Assembly: GCF_003955715.1 (NCBI RefSeq)
Contig: NZ_CP034463.1
Coordinates: 10,292,001 to 10,356,000, forward strand
Origin: Streptomyces aquilus
GTDB lineage: Bacteria > Actinomycetota > Actinomycetes > Streptomycetales > Streptomycetaceae
Length of the DNA stretch: 64,000 bases
Reading direction: 5' to 3'
The position numbers were made by a program, and so were the translations under genes. Of the stretch, positions 8,782 to 17,490 are shown in pieces. Within the stretch, counting starts at the first letter, position 1. Every line of letters starts with the position of its first letter. The notes beneath the pieces were generated by a model. The model was given only the letters and a program-made list of their open reading frames with translations, was not told the DNA's origin and did not search any database.

Positions 8782-9100
8782 TCCCGACGGTCACTTCAAA
8801 GGATCCGCACCCAAAGCCGATGGCATCCCGATACGACTCCACCACCGCCTGCGGCGGGTGCGCCATGCGGCTGCCCTGCCAGTGCACCTCCTGGCCGGAA
8901 GAGCCGGGCAGCACGGCGGTCAGCCCGTCGGCCGCTTCCGCTGGCGTGCGTACCGCGGGCCAGCTGCCGTAGACGTTGGAAACTTGTAGCGCCCCGGCCT
9001 CGTCGGTGGCCTGTAGTGTGCCGCCGGGGACCAGCAGCTGGCGGACCTTGTTGCGCTCGTATCTCTCTTCAGCCCATACGGGCTGCGTGCTCACGTTCAT
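8771..9100 (-). CDS. Hypothetical protein, 3' end replaced by transposon
   Basis: The ATG at 9100 begins MNVSTQPVWAEERYERNK. The frame runs 109 codons. Its last 15 residues (from GFGCGSFEV) are read out of the right terminal repeat of the ISKra4 transposon, so the original C-terminus is lost. The remainder contains TLQATDEAGALQVSNVYGSW and AHPPQAVVESYRDAIG. No family is recognised. No continuation could be found beyond the left transposon end near 5977. It is probably a broken gene, but it is listed as coding because the frame is open. Confidence 0.5.
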   Translation of the reverse strand: MNVSTQPVWAEERYERNKVRQLLVPGGTLQATDEAGALQVSNVYGSWPAVRTPAEAADGLTAVLPGSSGQEVHWQGSRMAHPPQAVVESYRDAIGFGCGSFEVTVGIKR

Positions 9101-9204
9101 CCAGGTGCTCTCTGTTGCAGGTCCGGGCGCCAGCCCGTGGCGATGTGAGTGCAGAAGGCGAAGGGTTCACGACATCGGCTGATGCCAAGAGCCGTGCCTG
9201 CGGT

Positions 9205-10638
9205 TCAGCGGCGGTATCCGCGCTCTGGGGAGCGCGCAGGGACGTTGAGGAAGTCTTCGAACCAGTTGTCCGGGTGCAAGGCGGGCGGGACGCCGACAGG
9301 CTCCCTGCCCTCGGCTTCTCCGGCGTCTTCGCTGTACTTGCTGTCGTACAGCCACAGCACATCGTGGTCCTGGAAGAAGAAATCCGAGCAGGCGTCGAAG
9401 TCATAGTCGTCGCGGTGCGTGGGCAGTGCCGCATGCGGACTGCCGTCACCGGCTTCCAGATGCTCGAGGGCATCGTCGAGGGCGAGATGCAAGACCATCT
9501 CCTCCGCCGCGCAGACGGGCCGGGGCCATCTGCCGCTCGCGAGGTCGCCTGCCAGATCGTCGCAGGCCCGGGCCAGGCCGCGCCGCCACTGCGCGTTCTG
9601 GCGCCAGGTCACCTGCGGAAGACGGGAGAAGAAGCCCCAGGCACCGTCATCGTCCTTGATGACGGGACGATCACCCAACTCGGCGGCATCGTCGTAAGCC
9701 GACTCAGCAAGCTCGACCAGCGCGCTGTACAGCAGCTCGGCCGTGCGCGGCGTGAGCGTCCAGTCGCACTTGCGGCAGTCCTCCTCCTCGCAGTCGCACG
9801 CCGCGGGCAGCGCGAAGAGAGCGGCGAAGTCCGGCTGCTCCTGGTCGCTCTCGGGCACAGCGCCCGTGCTCGAGGCGGTGCCGGAGCGATTGGTCCGGTG
9901 CAGGCGCCAGCCCGAGCCGAAATCGACGCGGACCGGCTCAGCCGACCAGTCGGCGACCTCGTCTCCCTGAGCAGACAGCAGCAGTTGACCTTCCTGCGTG
10001 TCGTTCAGGCAGTCCGCGCCCGGCAGGTCACCCGTGGTCTCGGCAGCGAACATGACAGCGCCGGTCAGGTCGTGCGGATCCTCCTGGGTGAGCTCCTCCT
10101 GCGGCGCAGGCTCCCAGCCGCTGGCGGCCGCTGCCGTGAGTGCCTTGGCCTGGTCGTAGACGTGGAACTCGCGCAACTGGACCACGCGAATCACCGGACC
10201 GGGCAGGTCGGCGAGCCGAGCGTCCCTCGGGGTGCGGATAGCGGAAACGGGAAGTGCCTCTTCCGTGCCGCTCTCCTGCACCCAGTCGAACGGGTCGTCG
10301 GAAGGCCAGGTGAACCCCGGCGAGCCGGCGGGCCACACCCCCGCGCGTGCCTGGTCGAGAGCTTGACGGAAGGAGGCAGCAGGAGCATCCGGCAGCACAG
10401 TGAGCAGTTTGCCCGCCGTGTTCTGCTGCGGCGCGGTGAGGATCCCGTTGCGGGCAGCGAGGGAGAGGAGGAGCGCGGCATGCTGGGCCACGAGCGCATC
10501 CTTGCAGGTCATGACGGCCTGCAGGCTGGAGGGCCCGTCAGGGTGTGCCAGCAGAACGAGAACGCGGCTTTTGCTGGCGGAGTGCTCGCAGAAGAAGTCG
10601 CGGGGCAGCGCAGATGGGGTGGCCTGGACGGCTGTCAT
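9205..10638 (-). CDS. Hypothetical acidic protein (477 aa)
   Basis: The ATG at 10638 (MTAVQATPSALPRDFF) is chosen because a purine-rich GGAGCTCC lies just upstream and the residues beyond it lack protein-like composition. The first 60 residues contain VLVLLAHPDGPSSLQAVMTC. The middle is rich in Asp/Glu, with a short Cys cluster (CDCEEEDCRKC, about residues 300-310). The end contains DDYDFDACSDFFFQDHDVLWLYDS and HPDNWFEDFLNVP. I cannot name a family. It lies downstream of the GHKL-Mrr gene on the same strand but is separated from it by 336 bases and a hairpin, so it is probably its own unit. Confidence 0.7.
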   Translation of the reverse strand: MTAVQATPSALPRDFFCEHSASKSRVLVLLAHPDGPSSLQAVMTCKDALVAQHAALLLSLAARNGILTAPQQNTAGKLLTVLPDAPAASFRQALDQARAGVWPAGSPGFTWPSDDPFDWVQESGTEEALPVSAIRTPRDARLADLPGPVIRVVQLREFHVYDQAKALTAAAASGWEPAPQEELTQEDPHDLTGAVMFAAETTGDLPGADCLNDTQEGQLLLSAQGDEVADWSAEPVRVDFGSGWRLHRTNRSGTASSTGAVPESDQEQPDFAALFALPAACDCEEEDCRKCDWTLTPRTAELLYSALVELAESAYDDAAELGDRPVIKDDDGAWGFFSRLPQVTWRQNAQWRRGLARACDDLAGDLASGRWPRPVCAAEEMVLHLALDDALEHLEAGDGSPHAALPTHRDDYDFDACSDFFFQDHDVLWLYDSKYSEDAGEAEGREPVGVPPALHPDNWFEDFLNVPARSPERGYRR

Positions 10639-10936
10639 GGAGGAGCTCCAACGATGCGCGGCAAGCCGAAGCCCGCCGCAGTGAGAAGAAAGCTGCTGGT
10701 GGGCACGGTACGACCGCATCCCCGGACAGCGTGGAAGTCTGTTGCAGCTCGTGCCATCGCTACGAGCGGCGACCCGGGCCTGAAACGCGACTTTAGCCCC
10801 CGAGTAGCGAACAGGCAGGCAGATTCGGGTTATTTCCGATCGCGGCACGACAGCGCCCGCGCGCGGCGCGCTCCGCGACTGGTTCAGTCGACCAGGGACA
10901 GGCACAGCCGAAGCAGCGATGGCCTTCGCGAACGAC
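10639..10936. other. Intergenic, no gene seen
   Basis: This lies between the hypothetical gene and the hairpin at 10937. Open frames here have unsuitable composition and no start signals. It probably carries the promoter of the leftward gene starting at 10638. Confidence 0.5.
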
Positions 10937-10960
10937 GCTGCCAGCCGTACGGCTGGCAGC
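10937..10960 (-). terminator. Palindromic hairpin after the GHKL-Mrr gene
   Basis: GCTGCCAGCCGT is followed directly by its exact complement, giving a 24-bp perfect palindrome. It starts 15 bases beyond the stop of the leftward gene at 10975. It is probably a terminator, though the zero loop also allows a protein-binding site. Confidence 0.6.
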
Positions 10961-10974
10961 GAGAGCCGGGATGC

Positions 10975-13344
10975 TCAGGCAATGTCTCCCGGATTCCACT
11001 CAGGCGGAAGACGGCCAAGTCCGAGCCGGGCCTCGATGCCGAGGTGTTCACGCAGAAGGGCTTTCAGAGTTCGGCCGTCCACCAGATCGATGCGGCCGCT
11101 GCGTTGGGCGAACGCATGGCTGCTTGCCCCGAACCAGCTGGTGGTGACCAGGATGCCCCGGCTGGCCTGCACGTCCAGCATCTGCCCGGCCAGGGCGTGA
11201 ACCGTCTCCAGAGGCACGACGTGCCGGTTGCGCCGGCACTGAAGCACCCACCGTTCGCCGGTGGTGGGCCTGTCACGCAAGACAGTGGTTGCTGGCCCTG
11301 GTCCGATCAACTCGCGGGGGCCGCCTTCAGTAGTGCCGTGCAGCTCCATGCAGAGGCGGTGGACGAGATCGTCCAAGTCCTCGGGGGACAGGCTCACCAG
11401 ATCGATACGGTCGTCGGCGGCCGCAACGACGGCGGGACGCGGCGTGTCGTGTGCGAGGGCGGCCTCGTACCACTTGTCGTCGCTTTGATAGGCAGGATCT
11501 CCTTTGCGGAAACGCTCCGCCCATGCGGCGGCTTCATCGTGCAGGGCCTTTGCTCCGTCTCCGGGGATCAGGTTCCGCAGACCGGGATCGTTCCTGCGGA
11601 AGGCGCGGAAGAGGGTGGCCAGGGGACTGGTGTTGGGCGCGTATCCCAACCGCTGGGCGTGCCGGGGAGCAAGAGGGCCGGGGCCGCGCACGGCATGGAC
11701 GACCGCACGCCATTCCGGGCTGTCGTAATCGAATGCCGTCTTGGTGAAGTTGACGGGCACGTGGTCACAGTGGATCTCACCGACCAGCCTGCCCTTCGCG
11801 GGCCCGTCCACCGGATACTCCACCATGGAGCGGTCAGGGCCATCCTCGAAGAAGAACAGGCCTTTGTCCCTGACGAGAACCTTGCGGCCGTTGCGATAGA
11901 AGTCGAGGCCGTAGTCACTGCCGTGCAGATAGCGCTGAACGCCCAGCCAGCCCCATACGCGTTGTTCCGTCAACTCGAGCTGTGTTCCCTGGCACTGCAG
12001 ACAATGCGGTGAGCCAAGCGGACTGGTGTGACGGCAGTTCCGGCAGCGATACCGCGTGGCCAGCACGATGTCGAGGCGCTGCACGGCCGCGATGTTGCCC
12101 TCGCGCCGCTGGACAACGCGGTTCTCGCCCCAGATGCACGGCATGCGGGGAGCCACCGGCCGGTCAGACACGGTCAGCTGTACCTGCTCCTTGCGCAGCA
12201 GGTAGCTGTAAATGTCTCCCAGCTGATGCCGCAGACGGTTCTGCCTGCCCGGCGGCCAGGGGTCGCGCAGGGCTTTGATGGTGATGAACGTGCCCTGGTC
12301 CTCCGCCGCTGCTTTGGGTTCCGCGCCGATGAGCGCGTGCCAGGGGGAGCCGGCGGTAAGGGAGGCCAGATCGAAGGTGAGGACGGTCCATGCCGTATCG
12401 CCTGCCCGGGCGGTGCGCAGCGTGATGTGCGCACCCAGCTGCAGACACGCCACGACAAAGCCCAGGCCGAAGATGTCCTGGTCCTGCGTCCCGCCGGTCC
12501 AACTTGCCAGGAAAGCCTTGCTGATGGTGTCGCGGTCCATACCGGTGTGCCGGCACGAGACGGTGATCGTCTCGTGGCCGGGGGAGTCCGGATCGTGCTG
12601 GAATCCGACCGTGACCGCAGGGTGCTGCCCCGCCCCTGTGCTGCCTTTCATCACGGCGTCCACCAACTCGGCCACAGCCGCCCACTCGGCCAGCGGGATG
12701 TCGGCCAACGCGGCCAGCGCGGCCGGAGCAGGCACCAACATCAACGGCTTCGCCGGGGCCTTGAGGTCTCGTGCCGTACGAGCCCGTGCGGCACGAGAGT
12801 TGGTGTCGGCACGCTCCCAGGCAGCTGCCCAGGCTGCTGCCTCACTGCGTCCTACCCCCACGATCTCGGCGAACATCACCACCAGGTTCCGGCGGGGATT
12901 CACCGCTCCGCTCAGGACATTGCTCAAGGTGCTCCGCGTCAGCCTCTTTCCAGCCCGATCTTCCAGCTCACGCAGGCTCGGCGAACCTGCCAGGGCGCGC
13001 AGGCGGTTCATCGCTTCGCGCAATTCCTCGAAAGTGCCCACCTGCCCGATGGAGATCACATCGGGGCCCTGGTCGATCCCCTCAAGGGCGGCCTTCGCCT
13101 TCAGCCAGAGCTGTCTGGCCTCGGCTACGTCCGTGCCGCAGGCCCGGGTGAACGCCTCGACCACCGGCCAGGGGGAGCGCCAGCCGTGGGCTGCCCGGTT
13201 GAGTCTGCCCCTGCTGAAGCCCGTAGCCTGTACGAGGTCTTCGTACGTGAGGCCCGACAGGTGGCGCGACTGCCGCAGCCAGCGCGCCACCTCCGCCATT
13301 TCCGGCACCCGGGCAACAAGCTCCTTCTCCCGTCGCCCCGCCAT
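10975..13344 (-). CDS. HTH / MORC-like GHKL ATPase / Zn ribbon / Mrr-like nuclease fusion (789 aa)
   Basis: Domains in order: an Xre-type HTH (about 18-70) and a second HTH-like helix set (105-165). Then comes a GHKL ATPase (210-345) with ELVD 226-229, CRHTGMD 264-270 and FGLGFVVACLQLG 292-304. Next is a zinc ribbon (Cys434, 437, 448, 451). The second half is of GHKL/MORC type: DFYRNGRKVLVRDKG 481-495 and GEIHCDHVPVNFTKTAFDY 522-540. An Mrr-like domain ends the protein (675-770; WVLQCRR, SRGILVTTSWF, IDLVDGRTL). Two active centres look altered. The usual DNA of the ATPase N-box is absent, and the nuclease QxK lysine is Arg. It follows a small membrane-protein gene by 15 bases. A defence effector or sensor is inferred. 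Confidence 0.8.
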   Translation of the reverse strand: MAGRREKELVARVPEMAEVARWLRQSRHLSGLTYEDLVQATGFSRGRLNRAAHGWRSPWPVVEAFTRACGTDVAEARQLWLKAKAALEGIDQGPDVISIGQVGTFEELREAMNRLRALAGSPSLRELEDRAGKRLTRSTLSNVLSGAVNPRRNLVVMFAEIVGVGRSEAAAWAAAWERADTNSRAARARTARDLKAPAKPLMLVPAPAALAALADIPLAEWAAVAELVDAVMKGSTGAGQHPAVTVGFQHDPDSPGHETITVSCRHTGMDRDTISKAFLASWTGGTQDQDIFGLGFVVACLQLGAHITLRTARAGDTAWTVLTFDLASLTAGSPWHALIGAEPKAAAEDQGTFITIKALRDPWPPGRQNRLRHQLGDIYSYLLRKEQVQLTVSDRPVAPRMPCIWGENRVVQRREGNIAAVQRLDIVLATRYRCRNCRHTSPLGSPHCLQCQGTQLELTEQRVWGWLGVQRYLHGSDYGLDFYRNGRKVLVRDKGLFFFEDGPDRSMVEYPVDGPAKGRLVGEIHCDHVPVNFTKTAFDYDSPEWRAVVHAVRGPGPLAPRHAQRLGYAPNTSPLATLFRAFRRNDPGLRNLIPGDGAKALHDEAAAWAERFRKGDPAYQSDDKWYEAALAHDTPRPAVVAAADDRIDLVSLSPEDLDDLVHRLCMELHGTTEGGPRELIGPGPATTVLRDRPTTGERWVLQCRRNRHVVPLETVHALAGQMLDVQASRGILVTTSWFGASSHAFAQRSGRIDLVDGRTLKALLREHLGIEARLGLGRLPPEWNPGDIA

Positions 13345-13359
13345 GACATCAACCAGCCG

Positions 13360-13581
13360 TCACATGCGGTCGTGCGCCGACGGCTTCACCACGGCCACCA
13401 CCATCGCGGCCACTACCGCGGCCACTGTCTCGGTGACGAGTACCTGCGCCGCGTCCTGCCAGGCCGCCGCCGAACCCAGCGTGCCGACCACCACGATCAG
13501 CACGGCAACGACCATCACGACATCGGACAGGTGACGCGGCACCGGAGCGCCGTCCCCGACACACAGCAGAGCCTTACTCAT
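13360..13581 (-). CDS. Small membrane protein upstream of the GHKL-Mrr gene (73 aa)
   Basis: The ATG at 13581 (MSKALLCVGDG) follows AAGGGAG at a spacing of 8. A strong transmembrane segment covers about residues 22-42 (VVMVVAVLIVVVGTLGSAAA). A second hydrophobic stretch (VAAVVAAMVVAVV) is near 53-65, and the tail is basic. The stop lies 15 bases before the GHKL-Mrr start, so the two are almost certainly co-transcribed. Short membrane proteins also head the two zinc-finger cassettes at 20 and 43 kb. It could tether or sense for the downstream protein. No family name can be given. Confidence 0.75.
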   Translation of the reverse strand: MSKALLCVGDGAPVPRHLSDVVMVVAVLIVVVGTLGSAAAWQDAAQVLVTETVAAVVAAMVVAVVKPSAHDRM

Positions 13582-14491
13582 GCGTGAACTCCCTTGATGC
13601 ACCTCGGACATGTGTGCCACTGCCGACGGGAGGTTTGGGGCCAGCCCGCCGCTGCACACATCCCAGATCCTGCCGGACCCGCCCCCCTCAACACCACCCG
13701 GAACCTAGAGTTCAAGGCATTGTCCCAACTGTGTCCAGAACAGGACTCCGATGCGTTCTCCCTGTTCAAAGGCCTCCTCCGGCTAGTCGGCACGAGGCAG
13801 AACAACGCTGTCCCGCCCGTGTCCAGGTTTCGAGTTGCTTCCTGCGGCCAGCCTGGGACACCCTGGTCGCAGGATCTGGGCACCTCGGACAACGCCGTGC
13901 ACGGAACCCGGACCGCAGCGCATTTGGGGTGCGCCCGGTCAGCGGTGAGGCCGCGCGCCCAGCGCGCGGCCCGCCCGCACACCTCCGTGCAAAGCACCGT
14001 CTGAGCGCAACGGCGCCGCGTCTTCTCGAGCGCGGACGGCACACTGGGGATCATGACCCCGGTACAGATTTCCTTCGGCATCGGCGAACACAAAGACACC
14101 GCACGGCGTTGCTCCAGCGCGAGTGGCCCCTGACGGATCTGCCGTTCCCCGTGAACGAGCCGCAGCTCTGGACCATGATCTGCGTAGGCTCGAACGCCCT
14201 CGTCGGACTTGCCGTGGTGGCCAACGGATTCAGAGCCCCAGCGGTGTCAGCTCACGGCCCGCGTCCCTACCGCCCGCTACAGCCCGTCGACCTGCTCGAC
14301 GAAGGTGCGTCGCCGACACGACGGCCGGTCACGAAAGAACCGCCGTCCTCGCAATCGGATGACCAACTGCTGTCTTCCAAGCTGGCGTTCGGCCAGTCCG
14401 CGCTCATACGCGGAGTGCGCGCCCTCCTCGACTGTGCCTGCAGCCCGGACATCGCGGCGGCGGACTGCAGGCACCGGCGCACCCCGTTCCC
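13582..14491. other. Intergenic region with a possible decayed small gene
   Basis: Up to about 14050 nothing is supported beyond the promoter of the leftward operon. From the ATG at 14054 a frame reads MTPVQISFGIGEHKDTA and stops after 26 codons. The neighbouring frame continues ALLQREWPLTDLPFPVNEPQL and VGSNALVGLAVVANGF to about 14250. This looks like one small gene broken by a frameshift, with no family recognised. Confidence 0.35.
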
Positions 14492-14779
14492 CTAACGGTG
14501 GATGAACCAGTACAAAACCGTGCCCGTGCCGGTGGCACCGCACGTGTACGCCGCGCCGGCTACGGCCGCCCAGAGCGCCTCGTGCAGCAGGCGGCGGGGC
14601 ATGCGCGATGCGCGCTGCGGCCGGCCTCGGGTGCGGCCGGCCGCGCCCCCCTCGCAGCAGTGGGGCGCGCCGCAGCCGCACGGTCGGCCGGAGGCGGGGA
14701 TGCACGGAGTCGTCGTGACCACGATGGGCTGAGGCTCGGGGATGCGCGCGAGCCGGTGGCCGCGGGGTGCTGGGAGCAT
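14492..14779 (-). CDS. Hypothetical protein with C-terminal membrane segment (95 aa)
   Basis: The ATG at 14779 (MLPAPRGHRLARIPEP) follows GCGGAG at about 10 bases. The middle has a Cys-rich stretch (CGCGAPHCC). The end has a hydrophobic segment (LWAAVAGAAYTCGATGTGTVLYWF). It might be a tail-anchored membrane protein. It is divergent from the gene at 14916. No similarity is recognised, and the high GC makes chance frames common, so the call is moderate. Confidence 0.4.
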   Translation of the reverse strand: MLPAPRGHRLARIPEPQPIVVTTTPCIPASGRPCGCGAPHCCEGGAAGRTRGRPQRASRMPRRLLHEALWAAVAGAAYTCGATGTGTVLYWFIHR

Positions 14780-14915
14780 GGAGGGATCTCCGCATCTGCT
14801 GAACTGACAGTGACAGGGAGATCCTGTTCGGCCCCGAAAAGGGCCAACAGCCCTTCAGACGGCGTGCATTGGAACGCTCTGGACACCAGTGGACACCGCC
14901 TCTGCGGCGTAACGT

Positions 14916-15962
14916 ATGCTCATGAGGGTCACCGTGGCGACGCTGGCAAGGGCTCAGGGCCTGCGCGACGACTTCGACAGCCTGCAACGTCTGCGCCACG
15001 GCAGGGGCATCGCCAGCCCCGGTGATCTTTACTACCTGTCCGAGTTCGTCAAGCGCCGGGTGCTGTGTATCGAAGACGACACCGATAGCCAGCTCACCCA
15101 GGGGCTGGACAACCTCAAGAAGCTCATCGAGAGGGCACCGCCGCGTGAGCGGGAGCTGTTGAGGCTCAGTTTCAACATCGACGGCGCATTCGGTGACTTC
15201 AACTGGCTCGAACGAGTCGAAGACTTCGCGCTGGCGCACGAGTGGATCGGCAGTTCGCGCAACGTACGACACCAGGCCGACCTCGCGCTGTTGCAGCTGC
15301 TCATGCGGGCCCGCCCCGCTGCCGAGAGCGAGCCGGTGCCGCCGTCCGATTTCGACACGGTGATCGAACCGGCCCAGCCGAACGGACATGCACCGACCAC
15401 GGCCGGTGGCGTGTTCATCGAAAACTACGTGCACAACAGCCCTCGGTTCGCGGCGTCCTGGAAACATGCCCGCACCGTCGACATGTGCGGCTTCGGCCAC
15501 AACCGGATGGCTGTCACCTACTCCGACGAGATCGGCCGCATCCTCAGGTCGGGCGGCCAGGTCCGCGTCCTCATGCAGGATCCGGAGGGCCAAGCGGTCC
15601 TTGACGCAAACCGCCGCAGCTCCACGCCCAAGGCATCGGCCGAAGACGTCCGCCATCAACACCGCAGCGCCATCGCCACCCTGACATCGATCAGAGCAGC
15701 GGCAGCGGCCCCGGCCGACAGCCTGCAGCTGCGCGCCTACGACATCATGCCGCCCTTCACGGCGTACTTCTTCGACGCGGACGACGAGCGGGCGCACGTC
15801 TACATCTGGTTCTGGTCGTGGCGACAGCCATCGTCCTGGCGTCCGGGCTTCCTCGTGGCACGGGCGACCGACGCGTTGTGGTACGCACGCTTTCGAAGCC
15901 AATTCGAAGGGATGTGGACGAACGAGGAAACCCGCGAGATCGCTAACGGGAGGGGATCATGA
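14916..15962 (+). CDS. Hypothetical protein, first gene of a PhyH/HAD operon (348 aa)
   Basis: The start is ATG 14916 or the in-frame ATG 14922. No good Shine-Dalgarno is present, so a leaderless start is possible. The N-terminal 130 residues are helical. The second half (about 165-345) has DMCGFGHNRMAVTYSDEI, GGQVRVLMQDPEGQ and FTAYFFDADDERAHVYIWFW. This resembles the PLD-like fold of the DUF5919 type in shape, but no HKD motif is present, so that link is tentative. The stop overlaps the ATG of the dioxygenase gene by 4 bases, which points to translational coupling. Confidence 0.7.
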   Translation: MLMRVTVATLARAQGLRDDFDSLQRLRHGRGIASPGDLYYLSEFVKRRVLCIEDDTDSQLTQGLDNLKKLIERAPPRERELLRLSFNIDGAFGDFNWLERVEDFALAHEWIGSSRNVRHQADLALLQLLMRARPAAESEPVPPSDFDTVIEPAQPNGHAPTTAGGVFIENYVHNSPRFAASWKHARTVDMCGFGHNRMAVTYSDEIGRILRSGGQVRVLMQDPEGQAVLDANRRSSTPKASAEDVRHQHRSAIATLTSIRAAAAAPADSLQLRAYDIMPPFTAYFFDADDERAHVYIWFWSWRQPSSWRPGFLVARATDALWYARFRSQFEGMWTNEETREIANGRGS

Positions 15963-16708
15963 CAGACCTGGCCCGCTTCTTCGAAGCGACCGGCTACGCG
16001 AAACTCCCTGATCGTCTGCCTCCCGATCTGGTGAGCCGCATGCGCACGGTGATCGATGATCATTTCGCTCGCGGCGTCCCGCCCTACCGTGTCAACGACA
16101 CAGGAACGCCCTGCCGACTCGATGATCTGCTGGAAAGAGACCCTGTCTTCCTGGAAGCGCTGCGCCACGAGTGCGTTGCAGCGGCGTTGCGGCAAGTCCT
16201 CGGGCCAGCTGTCGACGTGGTGCACGCCAGGCACAATCATGCAACGCTGAACGGCCCAGGTGACATTCCGTTCCGGCTGCACCGCGACATTCAGCAGTGG
16301 TCACAGCCACTCGTCGCCGTCTTCTTCTACCTCGAGCCGGCCACCATCGCCAACGGCTGCACCACGGTCGTTCCGGCATCCCACCGTCTGCCGTATGCCG
16401 GCCCCCAGTCCGGCGGCGGCGGGGGCAACTGGGCCGACGAACACGACCAGTACCAGCACTTGATCGGCCAGGAGCTGCCGGTCGAAATGCCCGCCGGTGG
16501 CATCCTGCTCCTCAACTGCCTGTGTTTCCACAGCGTGGGGCGCAACACCTCGGCATTCTCGCGGCGCAGTGTGGTCTTCGCCTGCCGTGGCTCCGACGAA
16601 CTCAGCCAGGTCGACCACCCCGGGGCGACCCAGCTGTTCGGCAAGCGCCGCTTCCTCGCCAACCGCGTACTCCGCGTCTCCGGATCACTGCGGCAGGGAC
16701 AGAGCTGA
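15959..16708 (+). CDS. Phytanoyl-CoA dioxygenase (PhyH) family Fe(II)/2-oxoglutarate oxygenase
   Basis: The 249-residue length is normal for the family. The iron ligands are visible: His108 and Asp110 in RLHRDIQQW, and distal His191 in CFHSVGRNTS. Arg202/203 in FSRRSVVF is suited to binding 2-oxoglutarate. VPASHRLPY is also family-typical. The ATG overlaps the upstream stop, with AGGGGA upstream. It is followed after 4 bases by the HAD phosphatase. Substrate is unknown. The small operon hints at hydroxylation followed by dephosphorylation of a small molecule or nucleotide-like compound, which is inference. Confidence 0.85.
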   Translation: MTDLARFFEATGYAKLPDRLPPDLVSRMRTVIDDHFARGVPPYRVNDTGTPCRLDDLLERDPVFLEALRHECVAAALRQVLGPAVDVVHARHNHATLNGPGDIPFRLHRDIQQWSQPLVAVFFYLEPATIANGCTTVVPASHRLPYAGPQSGGGGGNWADEHDQYQHLIGQELPVEMPAGGILLLNCLCFHSVGRNTSAFSRRSVVFACRGSDELSQVDHPGATQLFGKRRFLANRVLRVSGSLRQGQS

Positions 16709-16712
16709 CCTG

Positions 16713-17372
16713 ATGCTGGCTCTGTTCGACTTCGATGACACGCTGGTCAGCCGCTCTGCCGCCATCCGGCGCTGGGCGCGGTTGCTCGCCCGCCGCGAAG
16801 GCATGCCCGAAGGCGCCGTTGAGGCCATCGTCGACGCCGACCAAAAGGGCACCAGGCCGCGGGACGAGTTCCTGGCAGTGGTGCGCACTCTCCCCGGGGT
16901 CCACATGACCGATGGTGAGATGCGCGAGTGGTACGCGGTCAGCTACCCCTCGTGCTACGGAACAGAACAGGAGTCGATTCAGGCCCTGACCCTGCTACGC
17001 GATGCCGGCTGGAAGATCGGCGTGGTGACCAACGGATCGAACACGAGGACGAGCCAGAAACTCGCCCGCTCGGGGCTGACGCCGTTGATCGACGCGCTGT
17101 GCGTGGCGGAGGACGTCGGCGTAGGCAAGCCGGATCGAAGGATCTTCGAAGAGGCGGCCCGCCGCTGCGGTGTTGAACTGGCCGGGTGGATGGTCGGTGA
17201 TGCACCGGTTGAGGACATCTTCGGGGGAGCACAGGCCGGTCTGCGGACAGCATGGCTCCGCAGAGGCCGGAGTTGGAACGGCACGATGACTCACCCCGAC
17301 ATCGAGGTCGATTCCGCCCTCGAAGCCGCGATCACCATCGTGAACAGTCCTCAACGCATGGTCAGCGGTTAA
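16713..17372 (+). CDS. HAD-superfamily hydrolase
   Basis: The ATG at 16713 is four bases after the dioxygenase stop. Motif I is FDFDDTLV (nucleophile Asp6, acid Asp8). Motif II is GVVTNGS, the motif III Lys lies in GVGKPD, and motif IV is MVGDAPVEDI. The cap is helical between motifs I and II (WARLLARREGMPEGAV), as in C1-cap phosphatases. The 219 residues are complete. It is likely a phosphatase acting in the same pathway as the PhyH enzyme. The substrate cannot be read from the sequence. Confidence 0.85.
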   Translation: MLALFDFDDTLVSRSAAIRRWARLLARREGMPEGAVEAIVDADQKGTRPRDEFLAVVRTLPGVHMTDGEMREWYAVSYPSCYGTEQESIQALTLLRDAGWKIGVVTNGSNTRTSQKLARSGLTPLIDALCVAEDVGVGKPDRRIFEEAARRCGVELAGWMVGDAPVEDIFGGAQAGLRTAWLRRGRSWNGTMTHPDIEVDSALEAAITIVNSPQRMVSG

Positions 17373-17490
17373 AGCGTGGTGCAAAAGCCGTGACCGGGTA
17401 GGTGTGGGCTGAGCAGGGCCTGCACGTGCCGGACGCGGCCAGCGAGCCTGCCACGCCACGGTCACCGTTACAGGTCGCTCACATACCTGC

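Larger units (their letters stand above)
5978..8814 (+). mobile_element. ISKra4-type transposon with 25-bp inverted repeats and passenger gene
   Basis: The left repeat 5978-6002 (TTGGGTGCGGATCCTTTG...) and the complement of 8790-8814 agree at 24 of 25 positions. The right repeat starts 9 bases after the transposase stop. Inside lie a leftward gene (6020-6463), a rightward accessory gene (6646-7173) and the ISKra4 transposase (7243-8781). No matching target duplication is visible outside the repeats. A shorter element starting near 6545 (TTGGGTG) is possible but would share only seven end bases. Confidence 0.7.

Noticed and set aside
1498..13344. The two 789-residue proteins as paralogues
   Set aside because: Equal length is coincidence. 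Apart from a zinc ribbon and a C-terminal nuclease-type end, domains and sequence differ.
9016..13587. Long rightward frames opposite the hypothetical and GHKL-Mrr genes
   Set aside because: They are mirror frames caused by high third-position GC. Recognisable domains lie only on the minus strand.
14277..15902. 541-codon leftward frame opposite the operon gene at 14916
   Set aside because: Shadow of the rightward coding strand, with no start signal or domain.
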